Below are positions 1 through 6,371 of a stretch of DNA of 9,122 nucleotides, in pieces. The position numbers and the translations under genes are program-made. Every line of letters starts with the position of its first letter. The first letter of the stretch is position 1. The stretch is taken from positions 1 through 9,122 of the forward strand of contig JABJCZ010000005.1 of assembly GCA_018668475.1 (NCBI GenBank). The letters are read 5' to 3'. The stretch is from Alphaproteobacteria bacterium (GTDB lineage: Bacteria > Pseudomonadota > Alphaproteobacteria > UBA828). Under the pieces are notes generated by a model. It was not told where the DNA came from. It did no database searches and saw only the letters and a list, made by a program, of their open reading frames with translations.

Positions 1-567
1 CCCGCTGCGAGCCTGAAATGTGCGCTCGCGAAAATACGGCATGACAAATGCTTCAAGCACACCGAAGTCAGCCAGCCACGTTGCGTGCGCCATCGGCTGG
101 CCGAGTTTTTCTTCCTGATCGGGGTCCTCGATCACGTCGGTCTGATTGATGATGTCGATCAGGTGATGCGATTCCGCGACGCCCCAAAACACTTTGTCAA
201 ATCCGAGGCGCAGTTCCCACTCGCCGTCACCAGCTTCGCCAAACAGCAGCGCATACGCTTCGCGCAAGTCTGCATGGGTGCGGTTTGGGTCCGCTGAATC
301 GTAGCGAAAGAACGGTGTTAGAGTCAGCCCGTAGCCGTTTTCGTTTTCAACGTACAACTCCGGCTCGACAAAAAATGATGCACCGTTGGGCGTCTGGCCG
401 TCGTGAAGCGGGCTGCGCGGAAACCAGCGGCCCTCAACGCCAAATTCGCCGGACAATTCTGAGAATACGACTTCGGCCGAGGCATCCGTTGGTGCCGCAA
501 TCACGATGCCGGCCAGCGCCAGCGCGCTGACCAGAACACCTGTTGCCGCCCTCAGGTATCGTGACAT
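1..567 (-). CDS. DUF1302-like outer-membrane beta-barrel protein (partial, C-terminus beyond window)
   Basis: An open frame starts at an ATG (565-567) and runs without a stop to base 1, giving the first 189 residues. Residues 1-31 look like a Sec signal peptide (basic N-terminus, hydrophobic stretch, ASA|E cleavage site). The mature part has alternating short strands rich in aromatic and acidic residues (about 65-125). A block follows around 121-145 with the pattern G-F-D-K-V-F-W-G and then I-D-I-I-N-x-x-D. That pattern resembles the 'G...V.WG...D.iNp.D' block of DUF1302/porin-like outer-membrane proteins. It starts 5 bp after the stop of the LolA-like gene, so it is the third gene of the exporter operon. 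Inferred role: the outer-membrane component for whatever the MMPL exporter moves. The DUF1302 assignment comes from motif resemblance only; the beta-barrel reading is firmer than the exact family. Confidence 0.72.
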   Translation of the reverse strand, partial: MSRYLRAATGVLVSALALAGIVIAAPTDASAEVVFSELSGEFGVEGRWFPRSPLHDGQTPNGASFFVEPELYVENENGYGLTLTPFFRYDSADPNRTHADLREAYALLFGEAGDGEWELRLGFDKVFWGVAESHHLIDIINQTDVIEDPDQEEKLGQPMAHATWLADFGVLEAFVMPYFRERTFQARSG

Positions 568-572
568 TCGCC

Positions 573-1385
573 CTAACGCGCCCGTTTGAGCCCGACCTTG
601 GTGAACTCGTTATCCCTCAGCGGCGTGTCGAAATCATAGTTGGACCATTCCAGCAGTGTCGTTTTGCCGGTCAAATGGTTTTCCATGAACATCTTACCGG
701 GGCGCCAGTAGCCGCCTTCGTATTGCTGATACTCGCTGGAGGTGAGGGTCTTCAGATGGGCATTCTTCCGATCAAAAAATTCGACCTTCCAGACCCGGTA
801 ATGCTCGGTATCCGTCCACGAGATTAGCCGGGTATAGCCGCTCTTCTTATCAGTCGGAATACGCTCCACCACAAAACAGGTCAGCTCACCGCAGGGCTCT
901 TTACGATCGAAACGGTAGGTGTACTTCTCGATTTCCTGGCTGGTCATGTCTTCGTAGGCAAATTCGCTGCCCATAAACGAGCCGGCCTTGTTGGACGACG
1001 AGATACGTTTGACCCTTTTCAGCGCAGGCAGATATAGCCACTGGTCATCATCAGCTGTCTTGTGGGAATGGGTCAGTAGCGCGGTGCCTTTTACGTCGCG
1101 CGGATTGTTGAACACGATCAGGCTCTTGTCGCCATCATCGCTGCCTTCAAGAACTTTCATCGAGATCGCCCGGCTGCTTTCCTGACCCTGGCGGTTCTTC
1201 AGCACCATGGTCTGGTCGGCGGTGTAGTGCGCATATCCGGTATCTCGCCGCTCCGCCTCAAGTGCGATAGCAAGCCCCGCTTCTTCGGGTGTTTCGGCCT
1301 GTGCAGGTGTGCTGCTGGCTACCTGAATAAAGGTGATGCCGGCCAGGGCCGTGAGGGCTAACGCGCGGGGGGTCAGGGCCATCAT
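573..1385 (-). CDS. Periplasmic LolA-like protein (outer membrane lipoprotein-sorting family, PF17131 type)
   Basis: This is a 270-residue protein. Residues 1-30 form a clear Sec signal peptide ending AQA|E with no lipobox Cys, so the mature protein should be soluble in the periplasm. The mature sequence carries hallmarks of the LolA-like 'outer membrane lipoprotein-sorting protein' family: D-x-x-x-Y-L-P around 114-120, the K-R-V-K-R-I and G-S-F-M-G-S-E-F segment (123-142), and a late W-R-P (227-229). The fold is presumably an open beta-sheet that shields a lipid or other hydrophobic ligand. Two Cys (165 and 170) five residues apart could form a disulfide. The start overlaps the exporter stop as ATGA (1382-1385), and GGAG (1395-1398) lies 9 nt upstream, so translation is coupled. 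A second in-frame ATG follows directly but is less well spaced. Inferred role: periplasmic carrier between the MMPL pump and the outer membrane. The ligand is unknown. Confidence 0.85.
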   Translation of the reverse strand: MMALTPRALALTALAGITFIQVASSTPAQAETPEEAGLAIALEAERRDTGYAHYTADQTMVLKNRQGQESSRAISMKVLEGSDDGDKSLIVFNNPRDVKGTALLTHSHKTADDDQWLYLPALKRVKRISSSNKAGSFMGSEFAYEDMTSQEIEKYTYRFDRKEPCGELTCFVVERIPTDKKSGYTRLISWTDTEHYRVWKVEFFDRKNAHLKTLTSSEYQQYEGGYWRPGKMFMENHLTGKTTLLEWSNYDFDTPLRDNEFTKVGLKRAR

Positions 1386-3712
1386 TTCTTGGTGCTCCGG
1401 TCGAGTAACATGATTAGCGGTGGCAGCAGGAAGAAGTCAGCGATCAGCGCCAGGACAATTGTAATGCAGGTCAGCAGGCCCATGCTCCAGTTTACCTCGA
1501 ACCCCGAGGTTGCCAGAACAGCGAAGCCCGCCGCGAGCACGGCTGTGGTGGTCCAGAGCGCATGGCCGACAACATTGAAGGCGTAGCGGACGGCCTGTTG
1601 CGGGTTGTGGCCGTGTTCGCGCCGACCGCGCAGGTACTTGCTCAGAAAGTGGATCGTGTCATCGACCACAATGCCGAAAGTTACTGCCGTGACCACCGAG
1701 GCCGCGACGCCGACATGGCCGATGGCATAGCCCCATAGCCCGAAGGCCATGGCCGCCGGCACGAAGTTGGGGATCAAGCTGATCAGCCCGAGCCGCAAGC
1801 TCTTGAGTGCGAAGATCAGGATCAGCGAAATCAGCGCCATGGCGCCGATGGTGCCGCGCAGCATCCCGTCAATGTTCCGCTGCGAAATATGGGCGAACAT
1901 GATGCTGAGACCGGAGCCCTCCGTCACCATATGGGCGGGGATGTTTGCCTGTTGCCATGCCACTGCGCGCTCATCCATGGCGCGTTGTTCTTTGGCTGAG
2001 AGGTCACGGGCGACCACGGTCATGCGGGTGGAGGATTTGGCCACGTTGATCTGATCGTTGAGGTCGCGACCAAAGGGCAACGAGAGTTCGTAGAGCAGCA
2101 GATACTGTGCGGCTAGTTCCGGGTCATCGGGTATGCGATGCCAGTCGGGGTCGTCGCCGTGCATATTCTTGTTGAGGCGCTTCATGATGTCGGGGAAGGC
2201 GGCGACATGGACAACCTTGTCTTGTCCGCGATACCACTCGGCAAAAGCGTCAACATTCGTGAGGTATTCCGGCTCGGTGATTCCGCCGTCACGACCAGAC
2301 TCAAGTGAGTATTCGAAATATTCGACGCCAGAGAGATTCTGGCTGACGAAATCCGTATCGCGACGAAATTCGTACCGCTCACTGAAATAGTTCGTCCAGT
2401 TGTCGTTGAGCTCGACCTGCGGGACACCAGCGGCAAGTGCAATGACAATGCCGCTCATGATAATCAGCAGAGGTTTACGTCGTCCGACGACGAAGCCGCC
2501 GAAGCGATCGAAAAATTCGCTTTTGCCCTCGCCCATTGGCCGCGTGCGCAACGGCAGCACTGACAACAGCGCGGGCAGGAACGTCACTGAGAATATGAAC
2601 GCGCTGACCACACCCATGGCGACGATGTTACCCAACGCATGAAACGGCGGTGCGTCCGACGCATTCATGCTGAGAAACCCGATGGCAGTAGTAATGGTGG
2701 TCAGGAACACGGGATGTAGATTGATACGCAGGGAATCAATAATAGCGTCGCGCTTGGCGAGGCCGCGGCGCATGCCTTGCACGGTTGACCAGGTGACATG
2801 AACACTATGCGCAATGGCAACCGTCATGATGATGGTCGGCGCACCAGCCGAGCCAGGGCTGAGCACCATGCCAAACCAGCCCGCCAGCCCCATTGCTGAC
2901 ATGGCTGAGAACAGGACAATCAGCAACGTGCCAATGGTGCCACTGATGGAGCGCAGCATGATGATCAACACAACCAGCAGGGCCAACACGATGATGGGGC
3001 CGAGCGTCATCATGTCATCTAGAGTGGCGTCACCGAATGCCTGGCTTGTGGCAACGCTGCCTGTGACGTGAAATTCGACGCCGGGGTAAGCCTCGCGTGC
3101 GGCTTCAATCATCGGCCAGACCTGGCTCATGATCTCTGGCACCGCTACGCTCAGGTCTTCAGGCATCACGAAATTGACAAGCAGACCAGTGGCGCCGCCG
3201 TCTGCCGCGACCAGTCGGTTGACCAGCTGAATCTCGCTCAGCGCGATATCCTTGATATGCGCCAGGGCAGCATCGTCGAGCGCCGCAGCATCCTGCACAA
3301 GGTCCTCGACGATCAGATCATCTTCTTCACCACGGCTGTGGGAATAGTTGGTCAATGAGTCGACGCGGCTGGAATAGGGTAACTGCCAGAATTGCTCGGT
3401 CAGAGACTCTACGGCCATCAGGGTCTCACGCTGAAAGACATCCCCTTCGCGCGACGCTATGCCAACAAGCACCGTATTGGCTTCGGAATAGGTGTTCTCC
3501 AGCGCTTCAAAAGCGAGCAGCTGCGGGTTGTCGTCAGAAAAGAAGACACGGCTGTCATTGGTGATGGACAAGCGCTGACCGCCGGCGGCCAACAGCACCA
3601 CCACAACGACGCTCACCAACAAGATTAGCCAGCGCCATTTCAGGATGCTTTCTCCATAGCGAACTGCACGACCGTTGGTTTTTGTTTTTAGTGTCTGCGA
3701 GGCCTCTGACAT
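1382..3712 (-). CDS. RND-superfamily MMPL exporter (COG1033 type)
   Basis: From the chosen ATG at 3712 the protein is 776 residues. It has the internal duplication of RND/MMPL proteins: TM1 at about 28-45, a periplasmic domain to about 235, TM2-6 between 238 and 386, TM7 at 413-430, a second periplasmic domain to about 618, and TM8-12 between 619 and 768. TM10 carries the family acidic motif V-V-D-D-T-I-H-F (682-689), expected to carry the proton relay. The equivalent TM4 position reads A-I-A-H-S-V-H and has no Asp. The frame stays open to an ATG at 3775 (797 residues), but the extra 21 residues are basic and not family-like. The 3712 start has an AAAGG-like site 12 nt upstream, which is rather far. 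It is the first gene of a three-gene operon with the LolA-like and DUF1302-like proteins, and a TetR gene lies upstream on the same strand. Likely role: proton-driven export of a hydrophobic or lipid compound from the inner membrane. The substrate cannot be told from sequence. Confidence 0.9.
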   Translation of the reverse strand: MSEASQTLKTKTNGRAVRYGESILKWRWLILLVSVVVVVLLAAGGQRLSITNDSRVFFSDDNPQLLAFEALENTYSEANTVLVGIASREGDVFQRETLMAVESLTEQFWQLPYSSRVDSLTNYSHSRGEEDDLIVEDLVQDAAALDDAALAHIKDIALSEIQLVNRLVAADGGATGLLVNFVMPEDLSVAVPEIMSQVWPMIEAAREAYPGVEFHVTGSVATSQAFGDATLDDMMTLGPIIVLALLVVLIIMLRSISGTIGTLLIVLFSAMSAMGLAGWFGMVLSPGSAGAPTIIMTVAIAHSVHVTWSTVQGMRRGLAKRDAIIDSLRINLHPVFLTTITTAIGFLSMNASDAPPFHALGNIVAMGVVSAFIFSVTFLPALLSVLPLRTRPMGEGKSEFFDRFGGFVVGRRKPLLIIMSGIVIALAAGVPQVELNDNWTNYFSERYEFRRDTDFVSQNLSGVEYFEYSLESGRDGGITEPEYLTNVDAFAEWYRGQDKVVHVAAFPDIMKRLNKNMHGDDPDWHRIPDDPELAAQYLLLYELSLPFGRDLNDQINVAKSSTRMTVVARDLSAKEQRAMDERAVAWQQANIPAHMVTEGSGLSIMFAHISQRNIDGMLRGTIGAMALISLILIFALKSLRLGLISLIPNFVPAAMAFGLWGYAIGHVGVAASVVTAVTFGIVVDDTIHFLSKYLRGRREHGHNPQQAVRYAFNVVGHALWTTTAVLAAGFAVLATSGFEVNWSMGLLTCITIVLALIADFFLLPPLIMLLDRSTKK

Positions 3713-3846
3713 GCGTTTTGAACGCCTTTCATTTCCAATGCGGCACGCTGCCCAGCTGCGCCCTCGTTTTCTCAAAAAGCGACTCGCTGAAAGTAAAGTG
3801 CCGCGCTGAACAAGTCATAGTTGCATCGCTATCGCAGTGCTTTTTC

Positions 3847-3869
3847 AATTGGTTGGCCGCCAACTAATT
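3847..3869. promoter_or_regulatory. 23 bp near-perfect palindrome, candidate operator
   Basis: The arms GTTGGC (3852-3857) and GCCAAC (3859-3864) flank a single central C. Outside them, after one mismatched pair (3851/3865), AATT (3847-3850) pairs with AATT (3866-3869). This makes 10 of 11 arm positions complementary around one base. The one-base centre favours a site for a dimeric DNA-binding protein over an RNA hairpin. No T-tract follows on either strand as a terminator would need. It lies about 135 bp upstream of the exporter start. The most likely binder is the TetR regulator encoded next door, but that is inference. Confidence 0.5.
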
Positions 3870-3941
3870 AGCGGGCCAGCAACGTCTTGGCGCACCAAAT
3901 ACACGTCTCCGCAGATGCCTAAATCCGAATATGGATCGCAG

Positions 3942-3963
3942 TGAACAATATATGATCTGTTCA
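3942..3963. promoter_or_regulatory. Candidate TetR operator: TGAACA-N10-TGTTCA inverted repeat
   Basis: A perfect 6 bp inverted repeat has TGAACA at 3942-3947 and TGTTCA at 3958-3963, separated by 10 AT-rich bases. The 22 bp total is within the usual size of operators for TetR-type dimers. It covers the spacer and -10 box of the candidate minus-strand promoter (3947-3974), the geometry expected for repression by blocking RNA polymerase. The tetR stop is about 33 bp away. That TetR binds here is inferred from position and symmetry only. Confidence 0.5.
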
Positions 3964-3974
3964 GTATTCTTCAA
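3947..3974 (-). promoter_or_regulatory. Candidate sigma70-type promoter for the exporter operon
   Basis: Reading the minus strand, TTGAAG (3969-3974; 4 of 6 to TTGACA) is followed after 16 bp by TATATT (3947-3952; 5 of 6 to TATAAT). It points toward the MMPL gene. The near-consensus -10 box and the overlapping inverted repeat make it the best promoter candidate in this gap. A transcript would start near 3940. Confidence 0.45.
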
Positions 3975-3995
3975 GAGCCGGGGAACATAGCCGCT

Positions 3996-4622
3996 CTAAT
4001 TGCTGTTTCGCAACCCATCGACAATTAGCCGAACCATTGGCGCGATATCTGCCTCTAGATCTTCCTGAGGCGATAACATCAGCAAAGGCGGGTATTGGAA
4101 GCGCACAAGGGCGGATTGAACGGCGCCGGCGGCCTCGTCGACATCTGGCACATTAATGCCTCCATCATCCACGCCTTTCTGGATTATGCACGCGATGATG
4201 TCTCGGCAAGCACGCAAATGATTTCGCAGGATATCCCGACGTTCTTCCGAGAGAAAATCGATCATTTCCTGAATATGCGGCGTTTCCCGACAGGATTGAA
4301 GCGTGAGTTCCATCAATGTGCGGACATATCGGTCTATTGACGCCGCTGGATCCGAATTGGGCGCAAGGCGGCCTGACGGCTGATTTTGCACGGTTTCATT
4401 GAGGGCACTCTGTACGGTCGCAAACCGGCATACACATACTGCGGCGCCGATATCGGCCTTGTTGTCGAAATATCGATAAAGGTTGCCGGCTGACATGCCG
4501 CAATCATGGGCAATTTCAGCCATGGTCGTCTTGCGATAGCCATATTGTTTGAAGCGTGCTGTGGCGGCTTCCAAAATATCACTGGCGGTCGTGTCAGTCT
4601 CAAGCGGGACTATTTTGCCCAT
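3996..4622 (-). CDS. TetR-family transcriptional regulator
   Basis: This 208-residue protein is of normal TetR length. The N-terminal DNA-binding domain is clear: helix 1 with I-L-E-A-A-x-x-R-F and Y-G-Y-R-K-T-T-M (residues 16-34), then a helix-turn-helix A-E-I-A-H-D-C-G-M-S-A-G-N-L-Y-R-Y-F (35-52) ending in the family F-x-N-K-A-D segment. The C-terminal ligand domain (about 60-208) is divergent, as usual. It contains six Cys overall (41, 63, 65, 111, 139, 145), including a C-V-C at 63-65. The ATG at 4622 is the only start that keeps helix 1 complete; its upstream ribosome site is weak. The gene lies upstream of the MMPL export operon on the same strand and diverges from the cupin genes. The likely role is ligand-responsive repression of the exporter, possibly also of itself or the cupins. 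The inducer is unknown. Confidence 0.92.
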   Translation of the reverse strand: MGKIVPLETDTTASDILEAATARFKQYGYRKTTMAEIAHDCGMSAGNLYRYFDNKADIGAAVCVCRFATVQSALNETVQNQPSGRLAPNSDPAASIDRYVRTLMELTLQSCRETPHIQEMIDFLSEERRDILRNHLRACRDIIACIIQKGVDDGGINVPDVDEAAGAVQSALVRFQYPPLLMLSPQEDLEADIAPMVRLIVDGLRNSN

Positions 4623-5019
4623 AAAAATACCCGTGCAGTGTTCGTGGCGGCGCTGAAACCAGCTAAAGTAGGGTCCTTACGGTCAAGCACATGGGGTGCT
4701 GCCGCCCTTGCTGTGTTGTAAGGCATCTGTTCGTATCACTTATTGGTCTCGTGCGCCAAATGCGATGCTCTTACCTGCTCGGGCGCCGGGCTAGCAGTGC
4801 GCACAAGTTTGAGCTCCTTGTGACCAAAACAACAATACAGGATATTTTCATTAGCAGACTAACTATATGCAGACTCTATTTGGTCAAATCTGCGGATCGT
4901 GTTTAAATTGGGCACTTGAATGCCCCGGTTATTTCGCCCAGAAAGCGTCGCATCGGCACGTAGTGTCGGGGGCTGTGGCGGCAATGCATAAAACCATGCG
5001 AACAACTAGGAGTTAGACG
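4623..5019. promoter_or_regulatory. 397 bp divergent intergenic region between tetR and the cupin genes
   Basis: No convincing gene is seen here; a 71-codon plus-strand frame (4691-4906) has no visible ribosome site or recognisable motif. The stretch 4818-4910 is AT-richer than its surroundings and holds the best plus-strand promoter candidates. Small symmetric elements are AGCAC-N5-GTGCT (4686-4700), GTGCGCAC (4797-4804), ATTTG-GT-CAAAT (4878-4889) and the hairpin GGGCA-N6-TGCCC (4910-4925). The ribosome site AGGAG (5008-5012) belongs to the first cupin. None of the small repeats is long enough to be certain. The region should hold the promoters of both tetR and the cupin block. Confidence 0.5.
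4818..4846 (+). promoter_or_regulatory. Candidate promoter for the cupin block
   Basis: TTGTGA (4818-4823; 4 of 6 to TTGACA) and GATATT (4841-4846; 4 of 6 to TATAAT) are separated by the optimal 17 bp in an AT-rich patch upstream of the first cupin. An alternative is TTGGTC (4880-4885) with TTAAAT (4903-4908), also 17 bp apart; its -35 box overlaps the ATTTG-GT-CAAAT repeat. Either would leave a leader of more than 100 nt before the GTG start at 5020. Confidence 0.3.
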
Positions 5020-5556
5020 GTGGATCGTACCAGCATTAGTCCCGACGACATGGAAAACACGCGTGTTGCGCGCTACAGCGAATTGAAGTCGAGCGCCAAA
5101 GCGTTCGTTGATGCACTGATCCCCGGGTATGAGCGGGATATCTACAATATTATTGGCCGTGGCGTGGTCGAGGACAAAGAGCTTGAGCCGCCCATTCTGG
5201 ACAATCGCGATTTCAATGTCGGTTTCATCAAGGCTGAGCCGGGCAAAGGCGCCTCGCCGCATATTCATGAGACAAATGAAGTCTTCATGCCCCTGACCGG
5301 TAAATGGGGAATTTACTGGATCAACGAAGATGGCCAGCGCCACGAGGCCATTCTCGGCCCCTACGACACCGTATCGGTGCCGGTTGGTTTGTCGCGCGGC
5401 TTCCGCAACGCAAGTGATGAAACAGCGATGATGCTGGCCATAGTTGGCGGCACCGATCCCGGCAAGGTTCATTGGCCGCAAGAGACCATCGATGAGGCGC
5501 GGGAGCACGGCATCGGCCTTGATGAAAATCAGGATCTTGTCCTGCTCGACAAGTAG
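5020..5556 (+). CDS. Cupin-domain protein, first of three tandem paralogues
   Basis: This is a 178-residue single-domain cupin with no signal peptide or membrane segment, so probably cytoplasmic. It starts at GTG (5020) with AGGAG (5008-5012) 7 nt upstream; an internal ATG at codon 11 has no such site. The N-terminal module has T-R-V-A-R (14-18) and G-Y-E-R-D-I-Y-N-I-I-G-R-G-V (36-49). Cupin motif 1 lies at about 75-94: G-K-G-A-S-P-H-I-H-E-T-N-E then V-F-M-P-L-T-G, with candidate metal ligands H81, H83 and E87. Motif 2 is P-V-G-L-S-R-G-F-R-N (121-130), where the usual ligand His is Arg126. It aligns without gaps to the second cupin at about 50% identity by hand count. The family is too broad to give a reaction: a dioxygenase, isomerase, binding protein or regulatory role is all possible. 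It diverges from tetR. Confidence 0.88.
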   Translation: MDRTSISPDDMENTRVARYSELKSSAKAFVDALIPGYERDIYNIIGRGVVEDKELEPPILDNRDFNVGFIKAEPGKGASPHIHETNEVFMPLTGKWGIYWINEDGQRHEAILGPYDTVSVPVGLSRGFRNASDETAMMLAIVGGTDPGKVHWPQETIDEAREHGIGLDENQDLVLLDK

Positions 5557-5760
5557 CGAGGCCACTTATTCGGTGAAGCGGCCATTCATGGCCATGGCCA
5601 GCTGTTGCCTTGGTCCAGTTTGCGCCAGATCAAGGCAGGGCCAGGCGCATCGGATAGTGTCCGCCGCCATTCGCGTTGGCGCGGCAGTCAGCAGAGATAG
5701 ATAAAACATTTTCCACAACCGCCCTCATGGGGCAGGCGTGAATATACAGGAGACGTAAAA
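5557..5760 (+). other. 204 bp gap between first and second cupin genes
   Basis: This gap is unusually long for two genes that look co-transcribed. It holds GGCCATGGCC (about 5590-5599), an inverted repeat TGCCTTG (5606-5612) / CAAGGCA (5631-5637) with an 18 nt loop, and a small hairpin CGCCA/TGGCG (5665-5681). An AT-rich stretch (5698-5720) follows, which could hold a weak -10 box (TAGATA at 5698, 16 bp after TTGGCG at 5676-5681). No T-tract follows the inverted repeats, so they do not look like a classic terminator. AGGAG at 5748-5752 is the ribosome site of the second cupin. The gap could hold a separate promoter or an mRNA structure that adjusts expression. Confidence 0.35.
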
Positions 5761-6291
5761 ATGGCAGACCAGGATTTCAGCAAGGAACATATGCTTTCGG
5801 CACGTGTCGCGCGGTTCAAGGACCGGAACCCGACCAAAAAGATGTTTGTCGACTGTGCCGTTGATGGCCACGAGCGCGAAATCAGCATGGTGATCGGCCC
5901 GGGCGTAAACGAAGATCCCGCTCACAATCCCGCAATTACCGATTATAAGGACTTCAGCGTTGGGATGATCGAGGCGCCGCCCGGCAACGGCGCGTCCCTT
6001 CATATTCATGACACCATCGAGGTGTTCATGCCGCTCAAAGGCAACTGGGGCATCTACTGGCTCGACAACGATGGCAATGAGCAAGAGGCCTTGCTTGCGC
6101 CATGGGATGTCGTGTCCGTGCCACCAGGGTGCTGGCGTGGTTTTCGCAACCGTAGTGATGAAGAGGGTGTGTTGTTCGCCATCAATGGCGGTACTGATTC
6201 CGGTCGCGTAAAATGGCCGCAAGAAATGCTCGATGCAGCGGCTGCCAAGGGCCTGACCCTCGGTGAAGACGGGTTCATTCAGGACGCGTAG
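5761..6291 (+). CDS. Cupin-domain protein, second of three tandem paralogues
   Basis: This 176-residue cupin has an ATG with AGGAG (5748-5752) 8 nt upstream. The shared N-terminal module is present: A-R-V-A-R-F (14-19) and G-H-E-R-E-I (36-41), then the P-G-V-N-E-D region near 47-52. Motif 1 is G-N-G-A-S-L-H-I-H-D-T-I-E (75-87), giving candidate ligands H81, H83 and E87 at the same numbers as in the first cupin. Motif 2 is P-P-G-C-W-R-G-F-R-N (121-130), again with Arg126 in place of His. The segment G-N-W-G-I-Y-W (94-100) is nearly identical to the first copy, as is the later G-G-T-D-x-G-x-V-x-W-P-Q-E (143-155). About 88 of 176 positions match the first cupin by hand count, so this is an old duplication with continued selection. 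No signal peptide. Function unknown. Confidence 0.88.
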   Translation: MADQDFSKEHMLSARVARFKDRNPTKKMFVDCAVDGHEREISMVIGPGVNEDPAHNPAITDYKDFSVGMIEAPPGNGASLHIHDTIEVFMPLKGNWGIYWLDNDGNEQEALLAPWDVVSVPPGCWRGFRNRSDEEGVLFAINGGTDSGRVKWPQEMLDAAAAKGLTLGEDGFIQDA

Positions 6292-6371
6292 CTCATAACA
6301 TATTTACGCGTAATTCTTTGCGGGCTAGATTGCTGGTCCACAGGGGACGCCATTGCTAGAGGAGACACACC

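Larger units (their letters stand above)
3713..3995 (-). promoter_or_regulatory. tetR-exporter intergenic region with promoter and two inverted repeats
   Basis: This 283 bp stretch between the tetR stop and the exporter start holds no convincing gene. It contains a candidate minus-strand promoter overlapped by an inverted repeat (3942-3974) and a 23 bp near-palindrome (3847-3869), listed separately. If the promoter at 3947-3974 is used, the exporter mRNA has an untranslated leader of roughly 225 nt. I saw no strong intrinsic terminator after tetR, so read-through from tetR into the operon is also possible. Confidence 0.6.

Noticed and set aside
3713..3775. Longer start of the MMPL gene at 3775 (21 extra residues)
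   Set aside because: The extension is Arg-rich, unlike the family N-terminus, while the start at 3712 places TM1 about 28 residues in, as is usual.
4751..4759. GTGCGCCAA shared with the minus strand at 3887-3895, both near TTGG/CCAA half-sites
   Set aside because: A shared 9-mer between two gaps of this size is about as likely as not by chance, and the half-site spacings differ (3, 4 and 9 bp), so one common operator is not supported.
4691..4906. Plus-strand 71-codon open frame in the tetR-cupin gap
   Set aside because: There is no ribosome site and no recognisable motif, and it runs through the AT-rich promoter-like stretch. It is probably chance.
6304..6313. TTACGCGTAA perfect 10 bp palindrome between the second and third cupin
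   Set aside because: A 10 bp palindrome is expected several times by chance in 9 kb, and no promoter is visible next to it.
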